Source of the DNA: Winogradskyella pelagia
GTDB lineage: Bacteria > Bacteroidota > Bacteroidia > Flavobacteriales > Flavobacteriaceae
DNA length: 64,000 bases
Assembly: GCF_017581965.1 (NCBI RefSeq)
Contig: NZ_JAGEVF010000001.1
Span: 1-64,000 of the forward strand
Direction: 5' to 3'
The notes beneath the pieces are model-generated. The model saw only the letters and a list, made by a program, of their open reading frames with translations, ran no database searches and was not told the DNA's origin. Below are positions 15,954 through 24,933 of this stretch, piece after piece. The translations under genes and the position numbers were made by a program. Positions within the stretch are counted from its first letter, which is position 1. Each line of letters opens with the position of its first letter.

Positions 15954-17594
15954 CTACTCTTTTATAACCAGTTTTTTTACAATCTTTACTGCTGATTGTT
16001 TGTCGACTATTTCCATAACATAAATTCCTTGATTCATGTTTGGCAGTTCTATCTTAGCTTCTATAGTTGGTTCGTTGATTTTATAATTAAAAACAAGGGC
16101 TCCGGTTATATTGTATACATTAATGTCGCCTGAAAACAAAGTTCCAAAACTAATAGTCGTAACCTGATCTCTCAATGGATTTGGATAAAGCGCGGCCTCT
16201 AAAGTTGAATTTTCATTAACACTTAAAACGGAGAGTAATGCAGAATAGGCATTTAAACGTCCAGCACCATAATAATCGTCAAACCCTACGGTATCTTCAA
16301 TAGGGTTACCTGTTAAATCATCTGCGGTATTCCTTAAAATATCTCGAATTTGCATAGGTGTGAGTTGAGGGTCTTGCGCTAACAATAAAGAAGCCACACC
16401 AGCTACATGAGGAGCAGCTTGCGACGTACCCGCCCAATATGATGTGTAATTTGTATCGGACGTATGCGATATGTTAACCGTATAGTTTCCTGGGGCTACT
16501 ACATCTATATGTGGACCAAAATTACTACCACTTGCGGCACTCCACGGAAAAGGTGATGACCTTTGCCCATCTGGATCTATGGATCCAACTGCAATTACCT
16601 CTGGAAAGGCTACTGGATAATACGGTGTATTATTATCAAAATTCATCATAGACGCCACGAAAACAACACCATTAGCATATCCATTTTGAATAACGGCATT
16701 TAGGGTAGCAGAATTAAAACTACTTCCCCAAGACATGTTAATAATCTTAGCCCCTTGGTCAATGGCATACTGCACAGCGTTAATAGCCCATGCGCCATCT
16801 AAATATGCATTATCAGAATTTAACATCTTAACATTCATTATTTTACAATTCCAATTAACCCCTGCAAAACCAACACCGTTATTGGGATTGGCTGCAATTA
16901 CCCCTGCAATGTTACTTCCATGGCCAACATCATCCGAAAGGTTATTGTTATTGTAGGCAAAATTCCACCCATCAACGTCATCGATATAACCATTGTTGTC
17001 ATTGTCTATCCCATCTAAAATTTCATTTTCATTAGTCCATAAGCGTCCGGCTAATTCTGGGTGATCTAGTTTTACACCCGAATCAATAACAGCGATAATG
17101 GTTTCGTCACCTTGCTCTATTTGCCATGCTTCGTCCATTTGAATATCAACACCCTCTTGTGGGTTACCTAGCGGAAAAGACCCGTCATTATGCATTCCCC
17201 ATTGAAAGCCAAAGGCACTGTCATTAGGTAGTGTAGAGAGTAATTCAAAACTTTGACCTGCAGCAGAACCTTTAAAGTTGGGCTCTACATAAACAAATAA
17301 GCCTGTATCACTGTAGTCCCTCACCACATCTTCAATGGTCTGGGAATTGGCGAAATACATAGCATAGGTGTCCTGATTTTTCCTAATGCCTGTTAGAATG
17401 ATGTCGGTTAATCCATACTGCGAATTCAAATCTGATAAATCGCCCTGTTGAAGTTTTTCAAAAGGTGATAACTGCTTATTATTATTGGTAGGTTTTAGCT
17501 GTACGAGAATAGAGTTGTCCAGCACATCTGAGGATTGAGCGCCTAAAACTATAGTAAATAGTAAAAACGCGGTAAAAAAGGTAAAATTCTTCAT
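15954..17594 (-). CDS. Subtilisin-like S8 peptidase with T9SS sorting domain
   Basis: A 546-residue secreted protease. It has a signal peptide (to about residue 19), a propeptide-like region (about 25-120), and the S8 domain with catalytic Asp171 (AVIDSG), His225 (DVGHGS) and Ser391 (WAGTSQAAP). The C-terminal 80 residues, from LYPNPLRDQ to VKKLVIKE, form a type A sorting domain that directs export by the type IX secretion system (family knowledge). The protein is probably released to or anchored on the cell surface for protein degradation. The gene is monocistronic, between the tRNAs and rseP. Confidence 0.93.
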   Translation of the reverse strand: MKNFTFFTAFLLFTIVLGAQSSDVLDNSILVQLKPTNNNKQLSPFEKLQQGDLSDLNSQYGLTDIILTGIRKNQDTYAMYFANSQTIEDVVRDYSDTGLFVYVEPNFKGSAAGQSFELLSTLPNDSAFGFQWGMHNDGSFPLGNPQEGVDIQMDEAWQIEQGDETIIAVIDSGVKLDHPELAGRLWTNENEILDGIDNDNNGYIDDVDGWNFAYNNNNLSDDVGHGSNIAGVIAANPNNGVGFAGVNWNCKIMNVKMLNSDNAYLDGAWAINAVQYAIDQGAKIINMSWGSSFNSATLNAVIQNGYANGVVFVASMMNFDNNTPYYPVAFPEVIAVGSIDPDGQRSSPFPWSAASGSNFGPHIDVVAPGNYTVNISHTSDTNYTSYWAGTSQAAPHVAGVASLLLAQDPQLTPMQIRDILRNTADDLTGNPIEDTVGFDDYYGAGRLNAYSALLSVLSVNENSTLEAALYPNPLRDQVTTISFGTLFSGDINVYNITGALVFNYKINEPTIEAKIELPNMNQGIYVMEIVDKQSAVKIVKKLVIKE

Positions 17595-17675
17595 GACATA
17601 TAAATTTAATTAAACGATTAGTTATTATACATCGTTTAAGTTCACTATTGTCATCAAGTTAAGAAAACTAATTAC

Positions 17676-19031
17676 TTAATTAGTTATGGCTTTAAAGATA
17701 TCATTGCCGTTTGCAAACAAAACCAAGCCTATTAAAATAAAGAATCCTATGACTTGGGCGCGCTCTAAGAACTGTTCACTTGGTTTCTTTCCTGAAATCA
17801 TTTCAAACAATAAAAAGGTGACATGCCCGCCATCTAAAGCGGGAATTGGGAGAAGATTTAAAATTGCCAACATTATTGACAAAAATGCTGTTAAACCCCA
17901 AAAATACTGCCAACTCCACACTGGAGAAAACTGATCATAAATAGCTTTAAACCCACCAAGTCCTTTGTAAGCGCCTGTACTTGGATTAAAAATGGCTTTC
18001 AATTGGCTTCCATAATTACTTATGGTCTTAGTGAATTTGTACCAACCAGCTCCAAAACTTTCTCCAAACGTATATTCTTTTCTAAAAATGTCGTAGTAGC
18101 CTAATTCCTCAAATCGTTTTGGATTGTTATACGGTCTAATGCCAAATTTCCCATTGGCATCTAAACTTAATGTCATTACCGTCGTTGTATTGTCTTCTCT
18201 CAAAAGCTCAACGGCCACCTCTTGGTTTTCAAGTCCCTTGGTTAGTTCGTCTAACTGGTCAAAATACTTAAGCTCTTTTCCATTAATTTTGGTAATGATG
18301 TCTCCTTGCTTAAGAGCTTTGTTTACATTAACGGAGCTATCAGATACTATTCCTACCATAAACGGAATACGATACTCAAAGTTCTGTTTTACCCTACTAT
18401 CAGAGTAGCGTCCTAAAAAATCTTCTGGCAATTCAATAACCTTCTTTTCTCCTGCTCTCTCAATAGTAATTTGTTGAGCACTGATAAGATTAAAACCTAT
18501 ATCTGAATCATTAATGATGGGCGCATCATTAATTTTTAAAATTTTGTCTCCAGTTTTAAATCCTAATTCTTCTAATAATGGGTTTTCAATAGAATATCCC
18601 CCTTTTAAACTTTCAACCTTAACATCTGAATCACCATAGGTAAAAGACATCGCCACATAAATAAAATACGCCAAAATAAAATTCACCGTAACACCCCCAA
18701 GCATAATTATAAGGCGCTGCCAAGCTGGCTTAGAACGAAACTCCCATGGCTTTGGTGGCTGGGCCATTTGCTCTTTATCCATACTCTCATCTATCATGCC
18801 AGCTATTTTTACATAGCCACCTAGTGGTAACCAACCTATGCCGTAAACTGTTTCACCTATTTTCTTCTTAAATAGAGAAAACTTAACATCAAAGAAGAGG
18901 TAGAACTTCTCAACCTTAGTTTTAAATAACTTTGCTGGGATGAAGTGGCCGAGCTCGTGTAAAACTATTAATAGCGACAAGCTGAGTAAAAATTGAGATA
19001 TCTTTATTACAAATTCCATGGAGTTCGTCAA
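17676..19031 (-). CDS. rseP: Site-2 protease RseP
   Basis: A 451-residue intramembrane zinc metalloprotease. HELGH (His25, Glu26, His29) lies in the first membrane segment and the second metal-site motif LPIPALDGGH near residue 395 in a later one. Between them are two PDZ domains (about 145-205 and 225-295; GDKILKINDAPI and GDIITKINGKEL). In other bacteria RseP cleaves anti-sigma factors and signal-peptide remnants. Length is typical for Bacteroidota. It may act on the envelope-stress systems of this organism, but no link to the ECF operon at 6915 is shown. Confidence 0.95.
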   Translation of the reverse strand: MTNSMEFVIKISQFLLSLSLLIVLHELGHFIPAKLFKTKVEKFYLFFDVKFSLFKKKIGETVYGIGWLPLGGYVKIAGMIDESMDKEQMAQPPKPWEFRSKPAWQRLIIMLGGVTVNFILAYFIYVAMSFTYGDSDVKVESLKGGYSIENPLLEELGFKTGDKILKINDAPIINDSDIGFNLISAQQITIERAGEKKVIELPEDFLGRYSDSRVKQNFEYRIPFMVGIVSDSSVNVNKALKQGDIITKINGKELKYFDQLDELTKGLENQEVAVELLREDNTTTVMTLSLDANGKFGIRPYNNPKRFEELGYYDIFRKEYTFGESFGAGWYKFTKTISNYGSQLKAIFNPSTGAYKGLGGFKAIYDQFSPVWSWQYFWGLTAFLSIMLAILNLLPIPALDGGHVTFLLFEMISGKKPSEQFLERAQVIGFFILIGLVLFANGNDIFKAITN

Positions 19032-19176
19032 ATTTCGATTGACAAAAGTAAGGTTTTCAGGTTAGTTTGAAAATAATTCTAATTGCAATCCCTATTATTT
19101 TAACGGCATTTTAAACATATGAATAATTACATTTTACAAATGTGTTAAATCTATTCTTAAAATGAGGCGTGCATCG

Positions 19177-19196
19177 TAAATTTGCAACTGCAAATT
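19177..19196 (+). promoter_or_regulatory. -7 box overlapped by a palindrome, SCO promoter
   Basis: TAAATTTG (19177-19184) fits TAnnTTTG and lies 24 bp before the SCO start codon. A perfect palindrome AATTTGCA-AC-TGCAAATT (19179-19196) covers it and the expected transcription start, the position expected of a repressor site. No TTG -33 element at consensus spacing is visible. The box is seen; the operator role is inferred. Confidence 0.5.
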
Positions 19197-19207
19197 AAAG
19201 AGCTTTT

Positions 19208-19882
19208 ATGTCGTTGATTTCATTTTTTAAAGGGTACAAAAAATTTGGGGTTTTCTTCTCTATTTTGTGTGTAGTCATCATTGCCATTATTTACAATATT
19301 TTAAATGTAGATAAACCTTTGCCTATTTATCAACCTGCTATGGTAAGCGAAGAATTGGTAGATAGCACTATTCAGCATCAATTAAAATACCATACCATTT
19401 CAGATTTTAAATTGATTAATCAAAACGGTGAAATTGTAACCCAAGACACCTACAAGGATAAAATATACATCGCGGATTTCTTTTTTACAACATGCCAAAC
19501 CATCTGTCCGATAATGACAGATCATATGTATCAAATTCAAAAAGAAATCATTAATGATGATGACGTGATGTTGCTTTCACACTCTGTAACCCCGAAAATA
19601 GATAGTGTTGCGCAATTGAAACGCTATGCCAAAAAAAAAGGAGTGATTGATAGAAAATGGAATTTAGTCACGGGCGATAAAAAACAAATTTACGAGTTAG
19701 CAAGAAAAAGTTATCTGGCTGTAAAAACGGATGGTAATGGTGATCAGTATGACATGATTCATACTGAAAATTTTATGCTTATAGATAAGAAAAGGCAAAT
19801 TAGAGGTTTTTATGACGGTACCAATCCTGAGGATATTGAAAGACTTTTGGAGGACCTAGCCGTGCTTAAAAACGAATCTTAA
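19208..19882 (+). CDS. SCO1/SenC family copper chaperone-like protein
   Basis: A 224-residue protein with one N-terminal membrane anchor (about residues 13-31) and a thioredoxin-fold domain. It keeps the CxxxC copper motif TCQTICP (Cys96, Cys100) and the distal His in DMIHTENF (about 184), the three copper ligands of SCO proteins, which deliver copper to the CuA site of cytochrome oxidase or act as thiol reductants (family knowledge). A palindrome overlaps the -7 box upstream. It is followed by feoAB, but the 80-bp gap with its own promoter-like box suggests separate transcription. Confidence 0.9.
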   Translation: MSLISFFKGYKKFGVFFSILCVVIIAIIYNILNVDKPLPIYQPAMVSEELVDSTIQHQLKYHTISDFKLINQNGEIVTQDTYKDKIYIADFFFTTCQTICPIMTDHMYQIQKEIINDDDVMLLSHSVTPKIDSVAQLKRYAKKKGVIDRKWNLVTGDKKQIYELARKSYLAVKTDGNGDQYDMIHTENFMLIDKKRQIRGFYDGTNPEDIERLLEDLAVLKNES

Positions 19883-19922
19883 AATCTTCAAAAATTGGTG
19901 TAACCACCTGATTTATTTATCT

Positions 19923-19951
19923 TATTTTTGCTTCTTTAAATTTATTCTAAA
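19923..19951 (+). promoter_or_regulatory. feoAB -7 box and Fur-like site
   Basis: TATTTTTG (19923-19930) fits the -7 consensus. Immediately downstream, TTTAAATTTATTCTAAA (19935-19951) matches 14 of 17 bases of the perfect palindrome at 43350 upstream of the AraC gene near hemA, and has the same placement after the -7 box. Iron-responsive Fur control of feoAB is common in bacteria, which supports reading both as Fur-type boxes. A TTG at 19895 is 25 bp from the -7 box, slightly too far. Confidence 0.5.
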
Positions 19952-19961
19952 TAAACATAGG

Positions 19962-20189
19962 TTGACAGTAGCAGAGTTAAAACGCGGTCAAAAAGCAATT
20001 ATCAAGGACGTTTCTTCGATACATATTCCTTTAAAATTATTGGAAATGGGTTGCTTACCAGGAAATGCCGTAGAGCTTCTTCAAGTAGCTCCTTTTGCTG
20101 ACCCTATGTATCTCAACGTAAATGGGTCTCACCTCGCAATAAGACGTGAAACTGCAAATTACATAATAATAGAGTCCACTAATGAGTAA
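19962..20189 (+). CDS. feoA: FeoA domain protein
   Basis: A 75-residue SH3-like cytosolic protein of ferrous iron uptake. TVAELKRGQKAIIKD at the N-terminus, LKLLEMGCLPGNAVELL and LAIRRETANYIII match FeoA. It associates with FeoB at the inner membrane and is needed for Fe(II) transport (family knowledge). Translation starts at a TTG (19962) behind AACATAGG; there is no closer ATG. It overlaps feoB by 8 bp. A Fur-like palindrome sits just upstream. Confidence 0.9.
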   Translation: MTVAELKRGQKAIIKDVSSIHIPLKLLEMGCLPGNAVELLQVAPFADPMYLNVNGSHLAIRRETANYIIIESTNE

Positions 20190-22281
20190 GCAAATAAATG
20201 TTGCTTTAATTGGAAACCCAAATACCGGTAAAACCTCAGTATTTAACGCATTAACGGGTCTTAACCAAAAAGTTGGAAACTATCCTGGTATTACCGTTGA
20301 AAAGAAGGAAGGTGTCTGCAAATTAACCCGCAATCTCAAGGCGCACATTATAGATTTGCCCGGCACTTACAGTCTCAATGCTTCGTCATTAGACGAAAAT
20401 GTGGTTATTGAACTCTTACTTAACAAAAACGATAAAGATTTTCCGGATGTTGCTGTTGTTGTCAGTGAAGTGGAGAACCTGAAAAGAAATCTACTCCTAT
20501 TCACTCAAATTAAAGACCTAGAAATCCCTGCAATTCTAGTTATTAATATGTCTGATAGGATGGCCTACAAAGGGATTTCTCTAGATATTGACTATTTAGA
20601 GGAGCAACTACAAACTAAAATTGCCTTACTAAGTACACGAAAGAATAAAGGTATTGATAATCTAAAGCAGATTATAACTAATTATAAGGCCTTAAATACA
20701 ACACCTTGCCTTGATGCATCGGTTATTGATAAGGACTATTTCAATTCTCTAAAGAAAACATTTCCTAATCAGTTACTTTATAAACTTTGGTTGGTGATAA
20801 CCCAGGATGTTAATTTTGGGAAGGTCAGCAAAAACGATTATGACGCCATTGCAGATTTTAAAACAAAATCGGCAACGGAGCTGAAAAGACTTCAGCAAAA
20901 GGAAACCATTAAGCGCTACCAATTTATTAATGATACCCTAAAGAAAGGGCAATCTATAGATACTAAAAACGCTAAGGATATTAGAATAAAATTAGACCGT
21001 ATCTTAACGCACAAAGTATGGGGCTATCTTATTTTTGGAGTTATATTATTAACCATTTTTCAAGCTATTTATGACTGGTCTAGTGTGCCTATGGATTTCA
21101 TCGATAGCACTTTTGCCTCACTCAGTGAGTGGACCAAAACAGTTTTACCAGAAGGATTGTTTACCAGTTTATTAGCTGAAGGCATTATCCCTGGATTAGG
21201 AGGAATAGTCATATTTATTCCTCAAATAGCCTTTTTGTTTTTATTTATTTCAGTGCTGGAAGAAAGTGGTTATATGAGTCGCGTGGTGTTTCTTATGGAT
21301 CGTATAATGAGACGTTTTGGGCTAAGTGGCAAAAGTGTTGTCCCGCTTATTTCTGGAACAGCATGTGCAATACCAGCCATAATGGCCACTAGGAATATTG
21401 AAAGTTGGAAAGAGCGCTTAATAACTATTTTGGTAACACCTTTTACGACATGCTCGGCAAGGCTTCCTGTTTACCTTATCATAATAGCACTTGTGATTCC
21501 GGAAGGTCGGTTTTTAGGACTAAGCTATCAGGCACTTACCTTAATGCTCTTATATCTTCTCGGGTTTGCTACTGCTGTGGGCTCTGCTTATCTTCTAAAT
21601 AAAGTGTTGAAAATAAAAAGTAAATCTTTCTTTGTTATAGAAATGCCTAACTACAAAGTCCCTCTTCTTAAAAATGTGGCTTTAACAGTCGTTGAAAAAA
21701 CCAAAGCATTTGTGTTCGGTGCCGGTAAAATCATTTTAGCGATTTCTATAGTTTTATGGTTTTTAGCTTCCTTTGGTCCCGGTGACAATTTTAATAATGC
21801 AGAAGCAATTGTCAGCGAAGCTTGGTCTAACGAACAAATTACAGAAGAAGAACTAGAACAAAAGATTGCCTCTCATAAACTAGAACATTCCTTTATTGGT
21901 TTAACGGGACGAGCTATAGAGCCTGCTATTAGACCTCTTGGTTATGATTGGAAAATTGGGATTGCTATTGTTAGCTCTTTCGCTGCAAGAGAGGTCTTTG
22001 TGGGGACCCTTGCTACCATCTATAGTGTAGGCAGTGACGAGGAGGAAACCATAAAAAACAGAATGGCAGGAGAGGTTAACCCTATTCTTGGTGGGCCTTT
22101 GTTTAACCTTGCCTCAGGGATTTCATTATTACTCTTTTATGCTTTTGCGATGCAATGTATGAGCACCTTAGCTATTGTAAAACGAGAGACCAATAGCTGG
22201 AAATGGCCCATACTACAGTTAGTTATTATGAGTGCTTTTGCGTACCTTGTAGCATTAGCCGCATATCAAATTCTTAAATAA
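20182..22281 (+). CDS. feoB: Ferrous iron transporter FeoB
   Basis: A 699-residue inner-membrane Fe(II) transporter. The N-terminal G domain (about 1-165) has G1 GNPNTGKTS (11-19), G3 DLPGTYSL and G4 NMSD. The two Gate domains follow, with GLGGIVIFIPQIAFLF and GTACAIPAIMATR in the first and SSFAAREVFVGTLATIYSVG in the second. GTP hydrolysis drives or gates iron uptake. Length is typical. It overlaps feoA and is followed without a gap by a small Cys-rich membrane peptide. Confidence 0.96.
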   Translation: MSKQINVALIGNPNTGKTSVFNALTGLNQKVGNYPGITVEKKEGVCKLTRNLKAHIIDLPGTYSLNASSLDENVVIELLLNKNDKDFPDVAVVVSEVENLKRNLLLFTQIKDLEIPAILVINMSDRMAYKGISLDIDYLEEQLQTKIALLSTRKNKGIDNLKQIITNYKALNTTPCLDASVIDKDYFNSLKKTFPNQLLYKLWLVITQDVNFGKVSKNDYDAIADFKTKSATELKRLQQKETIKRYQFINDTLKKGQSIDTKNAKDIRIKLDRILTHKVWGYLIFGVILLTIFQAIYDWSSVPMDFIDSTFASLSEWTKTVLPEGLFTSLLAEGIIPGLGGIVIFIPQIAFLFLFISVLEESGYMSRVVFLMDRIMRRFGLSGKSVVPLISGTACAIPAIMATRNIESWKERLITILVTPFTTCSARLPVYLIIIALVIPEGRFLGLSYQALTLMLLYLLGFATAVGSAYLLNKVLKIKSKSFFVIEMPNYKVPLLKNVALTVVEKTKAFVFGAGKIILAISIVLWFLASFGPGDNFNNAEAIVSEAWSNEQITEEELEQKIASHKLEHSFIGLTGRAIEPAIRPLGYDWKIGIAIVSSFAAREVFVGTLATIYSVGSDEEETIKNRMAGEVNPILGGPLFNLASGISLLLFYAFAMQCMSTLAIVKRETNSWKWPILQLVIMSAFAYLVALAAYQILK

Positions 22282-22422
22282 ATGAATGTAGTTATACAAC
22301 ATATACTTGCTTTTTCTGCTTTGGCTATTGCTTTATTGTTTTTGGTAAAAACGTTTATTTGGTGGCCAAAGAAAAAAGTATCCCACAGCTGCTCAAGCCA
22401 TGGCGATTGTGGTTGTCATTAA
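22282..22422 (+). CDS. FeoB-associated Cys-rich membrane peptide
   Basis: A 46-residue protein whose ATG directly follows the feoB stop codon. One membrane span (about residues 7-28: HILAFSALAIALLFLVKTF) is followed by WWPKKK and a Cys/His tail, SHSCSSHGDCGCH. This is the layout of the small FeoB-associated Cys-rich proteins (FeoC-replacing in many bacteria), which probably bind iron or a redox partner. The three cysteines and three histidines are conspicuous metal ligands. Too short for a standard ORF search, but the position and composition make it convincing. Confidence 0.85.
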   Translation: MNVVIQHILAFSALAIALLFLVKTFIWWPKKKVSHSCSSHGDCGCH

Positions 22423-22432
22423 GAAATTATTA

Positions 22433-22864
22433 TTATTTTTGTTTCGGTTTAATCACCACCTCTAATATGTAATCTTTCTGGTCTATAGGTTCCGAATCGA
22501 TTGGATAAGGGCTTAAGGAAAATGCATAAAGTTTATAGTTGTCTGTTTCCGCTATTAGATTATTTCTTTCAGACACAAAACCACTCGCGTCTATACGAAT
22601 GGTAATGGTTTCAGAAATTCTAGGTTTTTTATTAAGAATCAACTCAATATCTGCCTCGCCCGCCCTTACACACATTACAGTCTTAGGGCACCTAGAGTCT
22701 TGTATAACCCTAGAGAAGCTAATAGTCATATTCTCAAAAAACATAGATCCGTTTATGGGTAAATCTTTGGATAAACTCAAGGAATCTTTAATAATCCTAT
22801 TTTGTTGGGCTATTAAAAGTACTGTTTGGAACAGAATAAAATAAATACATATGATTTGTCTCAT
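22433..22864 (-). CDS. Small secreted protein with DSRCP...CVRAG motif
   Basis: A 143-residue protein with a signal peptide (to about residue 20). The mature part contains DSRCPKTVMCVRAGEADIEL (about residues 57-76), a Cys-x6-Cys motif seen in many small flavobacterial secreted proteins of unknown function, followed by a beta-rich region. A disulfide between the two Cys is likely. A -7 box (CAAATTTA on the + strand, 22881-22888) lies 17 bp upstream. It converges with the feo operon. No function is assigned. Confidence 0.7.
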   Translation of the reverse strand: MRQIICIYFILFQTVLLIAQQNRIIKDSLSLSKDLPINGSMFFENMTISFSRVIQDSRCPKTVMCVRAGEADIELILNKKPRISETITIRIDASGFVSERNNLIAETDNYKLYAFSLSPYPIDSEPIDQKDYILEVVIKPKQK

Positions 22865-22975
22865 ATTTTGCAGTTTAGACCAAATTTATGCAGTATTAAC
22901 TGGTATATAAATTTAAAATGAGTCAACCATAATTTTCGTTGAGTGACCTATTTCTTGCAGGACGTCATTAGAAAT

Positions 22976-23797
22976 TTATCCCAATCCCACATCTAAGGTC
23001 ATCATTACAATAAAGCCACCTATAAACCCTAGTGTGGCTATATCTGTGTATTTATCGCGTTGTGTTTCGGGAATAACCTCTTCTACAACCACAAATATCA
23101 TAGCGCCTGCAGCAAAAGCTAAGGCATAAGGTAAAATAGGTTGGAAAAAAGTAACTGCTAGGGCTCCTATAACTGCGGCAATAGGCTCAACAATGGCAGA
23201 CATTTGTCCGTACCAAAAGCTTTTTAACTTACTCACACCATGTCTACGTAAAGGCATAGAAACCGCAAGTCCTTCAGGAAAATTCTGAATTCCTATACCT
23301 AAAGCTAGTGCAACAGCTCCACCGATGGTAGCTTCAGGAATACCTGCAGCAACACCTCCAAACAAAACACCTACTGCCAAACCTTCTGGGATATTATGAA
23401 GGGTAATGGCCAATACCAAAAGTGTTGTTCTTCGCCAAGGTGTCTTTACACCTTCCTTTTCTTCCTCTTTAAAATTGATGTGCAGATGAGGTAAGACCTT
23501 ATCTAATGCATAGATAAATAAAGCTCCCAGCGCAAAGCCAACTACCGCAGGGATTACTTTTACAAAGCCTTCACCCTCGCTCATCTCTATGCCAGGTGCA
23601 AGAAGACTCCAAAAGCTTGCCGCTACCATTACACCACCTGTAAATCCAAGCATCCCATCGAGTAACGCCCTATTCATTCCTTTTAATAAAAAGACTAAAG
23701 AGGCTCCGGCAGCTGTTAAAATCCACGTAAATAGCGATGCCAAAAAGGCTCCCATTACTGGATCAATTGACTCAAAATATTGAATAACACTTTCCAT
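22976..23797 (-). CDS. ZIP family divalent metal transporter
   Basis: A 273-residue inner-membrane protein with about eight spans. Span 4 carries HNIPEGLAVGV (His about 133) and span 5 NFPEGLAVSMPL with Glu about 174, the binuclear metal site of ZIP proteins. A short His-containing loop (HLHINFKEEEKEG, about 106-118) is cytosolic. ZIP proteins import Zn, Mn or Fe. It is the last gene of the operon that starts with the TonB receptor and lies 4 bp downstream of a DtxR-type regulator, so import of the metal sensed by that regulator is likely. Confidence 0.93.
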   Translation of the reverse strand: MESVIQYFESIDPVMGAFLASLFTWILTAAGASLVFLLKGMNRALLDGMLGFTGGVMVAASFWSLLAPGIEMSEGEGFVKVIPAVVGFALGALFIYALDKVLPHLHINFKEEEKEGVKTPWRRTTLLVLAITLHNIPEGLAVGVLFGGVAAGIPEATIGGAVALALGIGIQNFPEGLAVSMPLRRHGVSKLKSFWYGQMSAIVEPIAAVIGALAVTFFQPILPYALAFAAGAMIFVVVEEVIPETQRDKYTDIATLGFIGGFIVMMTLDVGLG

Positions 23798-23801
23798 ATT
23801 A

Positions 23802-24461
23802 CTACAGTTGCTTTACGTAAATATTTGAGGTAATGGCCTTTGACATTACCATGGTTTTTTCTTGGATTTGAATGGTTAAGGATTGGTCAAATTCTTCCCT
23901 GTCCAAAACTAATATTTCTGTTCCAATTCCTATATTGTGTTTGTCTAGATATTTTAAAAATTCCGAAGAAGAGTCCAATACACCAACACATTTATATCTT
24001 TTATTCAATGTAGTTTGGGATAAAACTATTTTGTTAGTGCGTTGTATTTGACCATCCTTATCAGGTATTGGATCACCATGAGGATCGTGTGTTGGAAAAC
24101 CTAAAAAAGCCTCTAGTTCGTTTACAAGCTTAGATGATTTAATATGCTCTAATTGTTCTGCCACATCATGAACCTCATCCCATGAGAAATTAAGATTATC
24201 CACTAAAAAAACCTCCCAAAGCCTATGTTTTCTTATGATGTCTACGGCCGCTAATCGCCCTTTTTCTGTAAGACTAACACCTTTATATTTTATATATGAA
24301 ATTAGTTTTTTGTCGGCTAATTTTTTAAGCATATCAGTAACAGAGGAGGCCTTTGCCTCAATCTTTTGTGCAATAGCATTGGTGCTTATACCAGAGTCTT
24401 GTTTTTGGCTTAAGTGATAAATGGCCTTTAGATAATTTTCTTCAGTTAGTGTGGTGGTCAT
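23802..24461 (-). CDS. DtxR/MntR family metal-dependent repressor
   Basis: A 219-residue regulator. The winged HTH (about residues 1-65: LTEENYLKAIYHLSQ, IAQKIEAKASSVTDMLKKLADKKLI) is followed by the dimerisation and metal-binding domain with HRLWEVFL and HDVAEQLEHI, and by a C-terminal FeoA/SH3-like domain (about 145-219). Family members repress metal uptake genes when Fe(II) or Mn(II) binds. It is encoded between the thioredoxin-like and ZIP genes of the same operon, whose promoter carries a TTTAGAT-TT-ATCTAAA palindrome: probable autoregulation. Confidence 0.92.
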   Translation of the reverse strand: MTTTLTEENYLKAIYHLSQKQDSGISTNAIAQKIEAKASSVTDMLKKLADKKLISYIKYKGVSLTEKGRLAAVDIIRKHRLWEVFLVDNLNFSWDEVHDVAEQLEHIKSSKLVNELEAFLGFPTHDPHGDPIPDKDGQIQRTNKIVLSQTTLNKRYKCVGVLDSSSEFLKYLDKHNIGIGTEILVLDREEFDQSLTIQIQEKTMVMSKAITSNIYVKQL

Positions 24462-24465
24462 ATTA

Positions 24466-24933
24466 CTAATGCTTTAAAATTGACACCATTTCCTTTGGTG
24501 AAATATATCTATTATAACGCCCCTTTATAATAAATTTTTCGTCTAAAATTACAGTTGCTGGTAACTCCAATGGTGTATTTGGTCTCCCTGCCAAAAGTTT
24601 TGGTATGTCATGAAATGGATTGCGTTTTTTTCCGATTTGTTTATTTACAAATGATTTTCCACCAAAATAAATAGTGTCCTTATATTCTGCATTAAACTTA
24701 ACGGCATAATAATCCATCTTTAAAATAGCTTTAACCTCAGCTTTATTAAATACAGATTGGTCCATTTTTTTGCAATATACACACCAATCCGCATAAAAGT
24801 AAACCATGACTTTTTTTGGTTTTTTGCTGAGTTTTATCTCTAATTGTTCAAAAGTTAACCAATTGATTTTCTCTTCTTGCGCTGAGCCAAGTACAGTGAA
24901 ACAAGTTGCTATTAAAAAGAATACTCTTAGCAT
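24466..24933 (-). CDS. Thioredoxin-like periplasmic protein
   Basis: A 155-residue protein with a signal peptide (to about residue 18) and a thioredoxin fold. The active site WCVYC (in YADWCVYCKKMDQ, about residues 48-60) is of the DsbD-gamma/TlpA-related type, and LPATVILDE supplies the cis-Pro. It shares one base with the TonB receptor stop, so translation is coupled. A thiol reductase co-expressed with a metal receptor may keep cysteines of the receptor (its plug has NCQNCG) or the metal reduced (inference). Confidence 0.88.
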   Translation of the reverse strand: MLRVFFLIATCFTVLGSAQEEKINWLTFEQLEIKLSKKPKKVMVYFYADWCVYCKKMDQSVFNKAEVKAILKMDYYAVKFNAEYKDTIYFGGKSFVNKQIGKKRNPFHDIPKLLAGRPNTPLELPATVILDEKFIIKGRYNRYISPKEMVSILKH

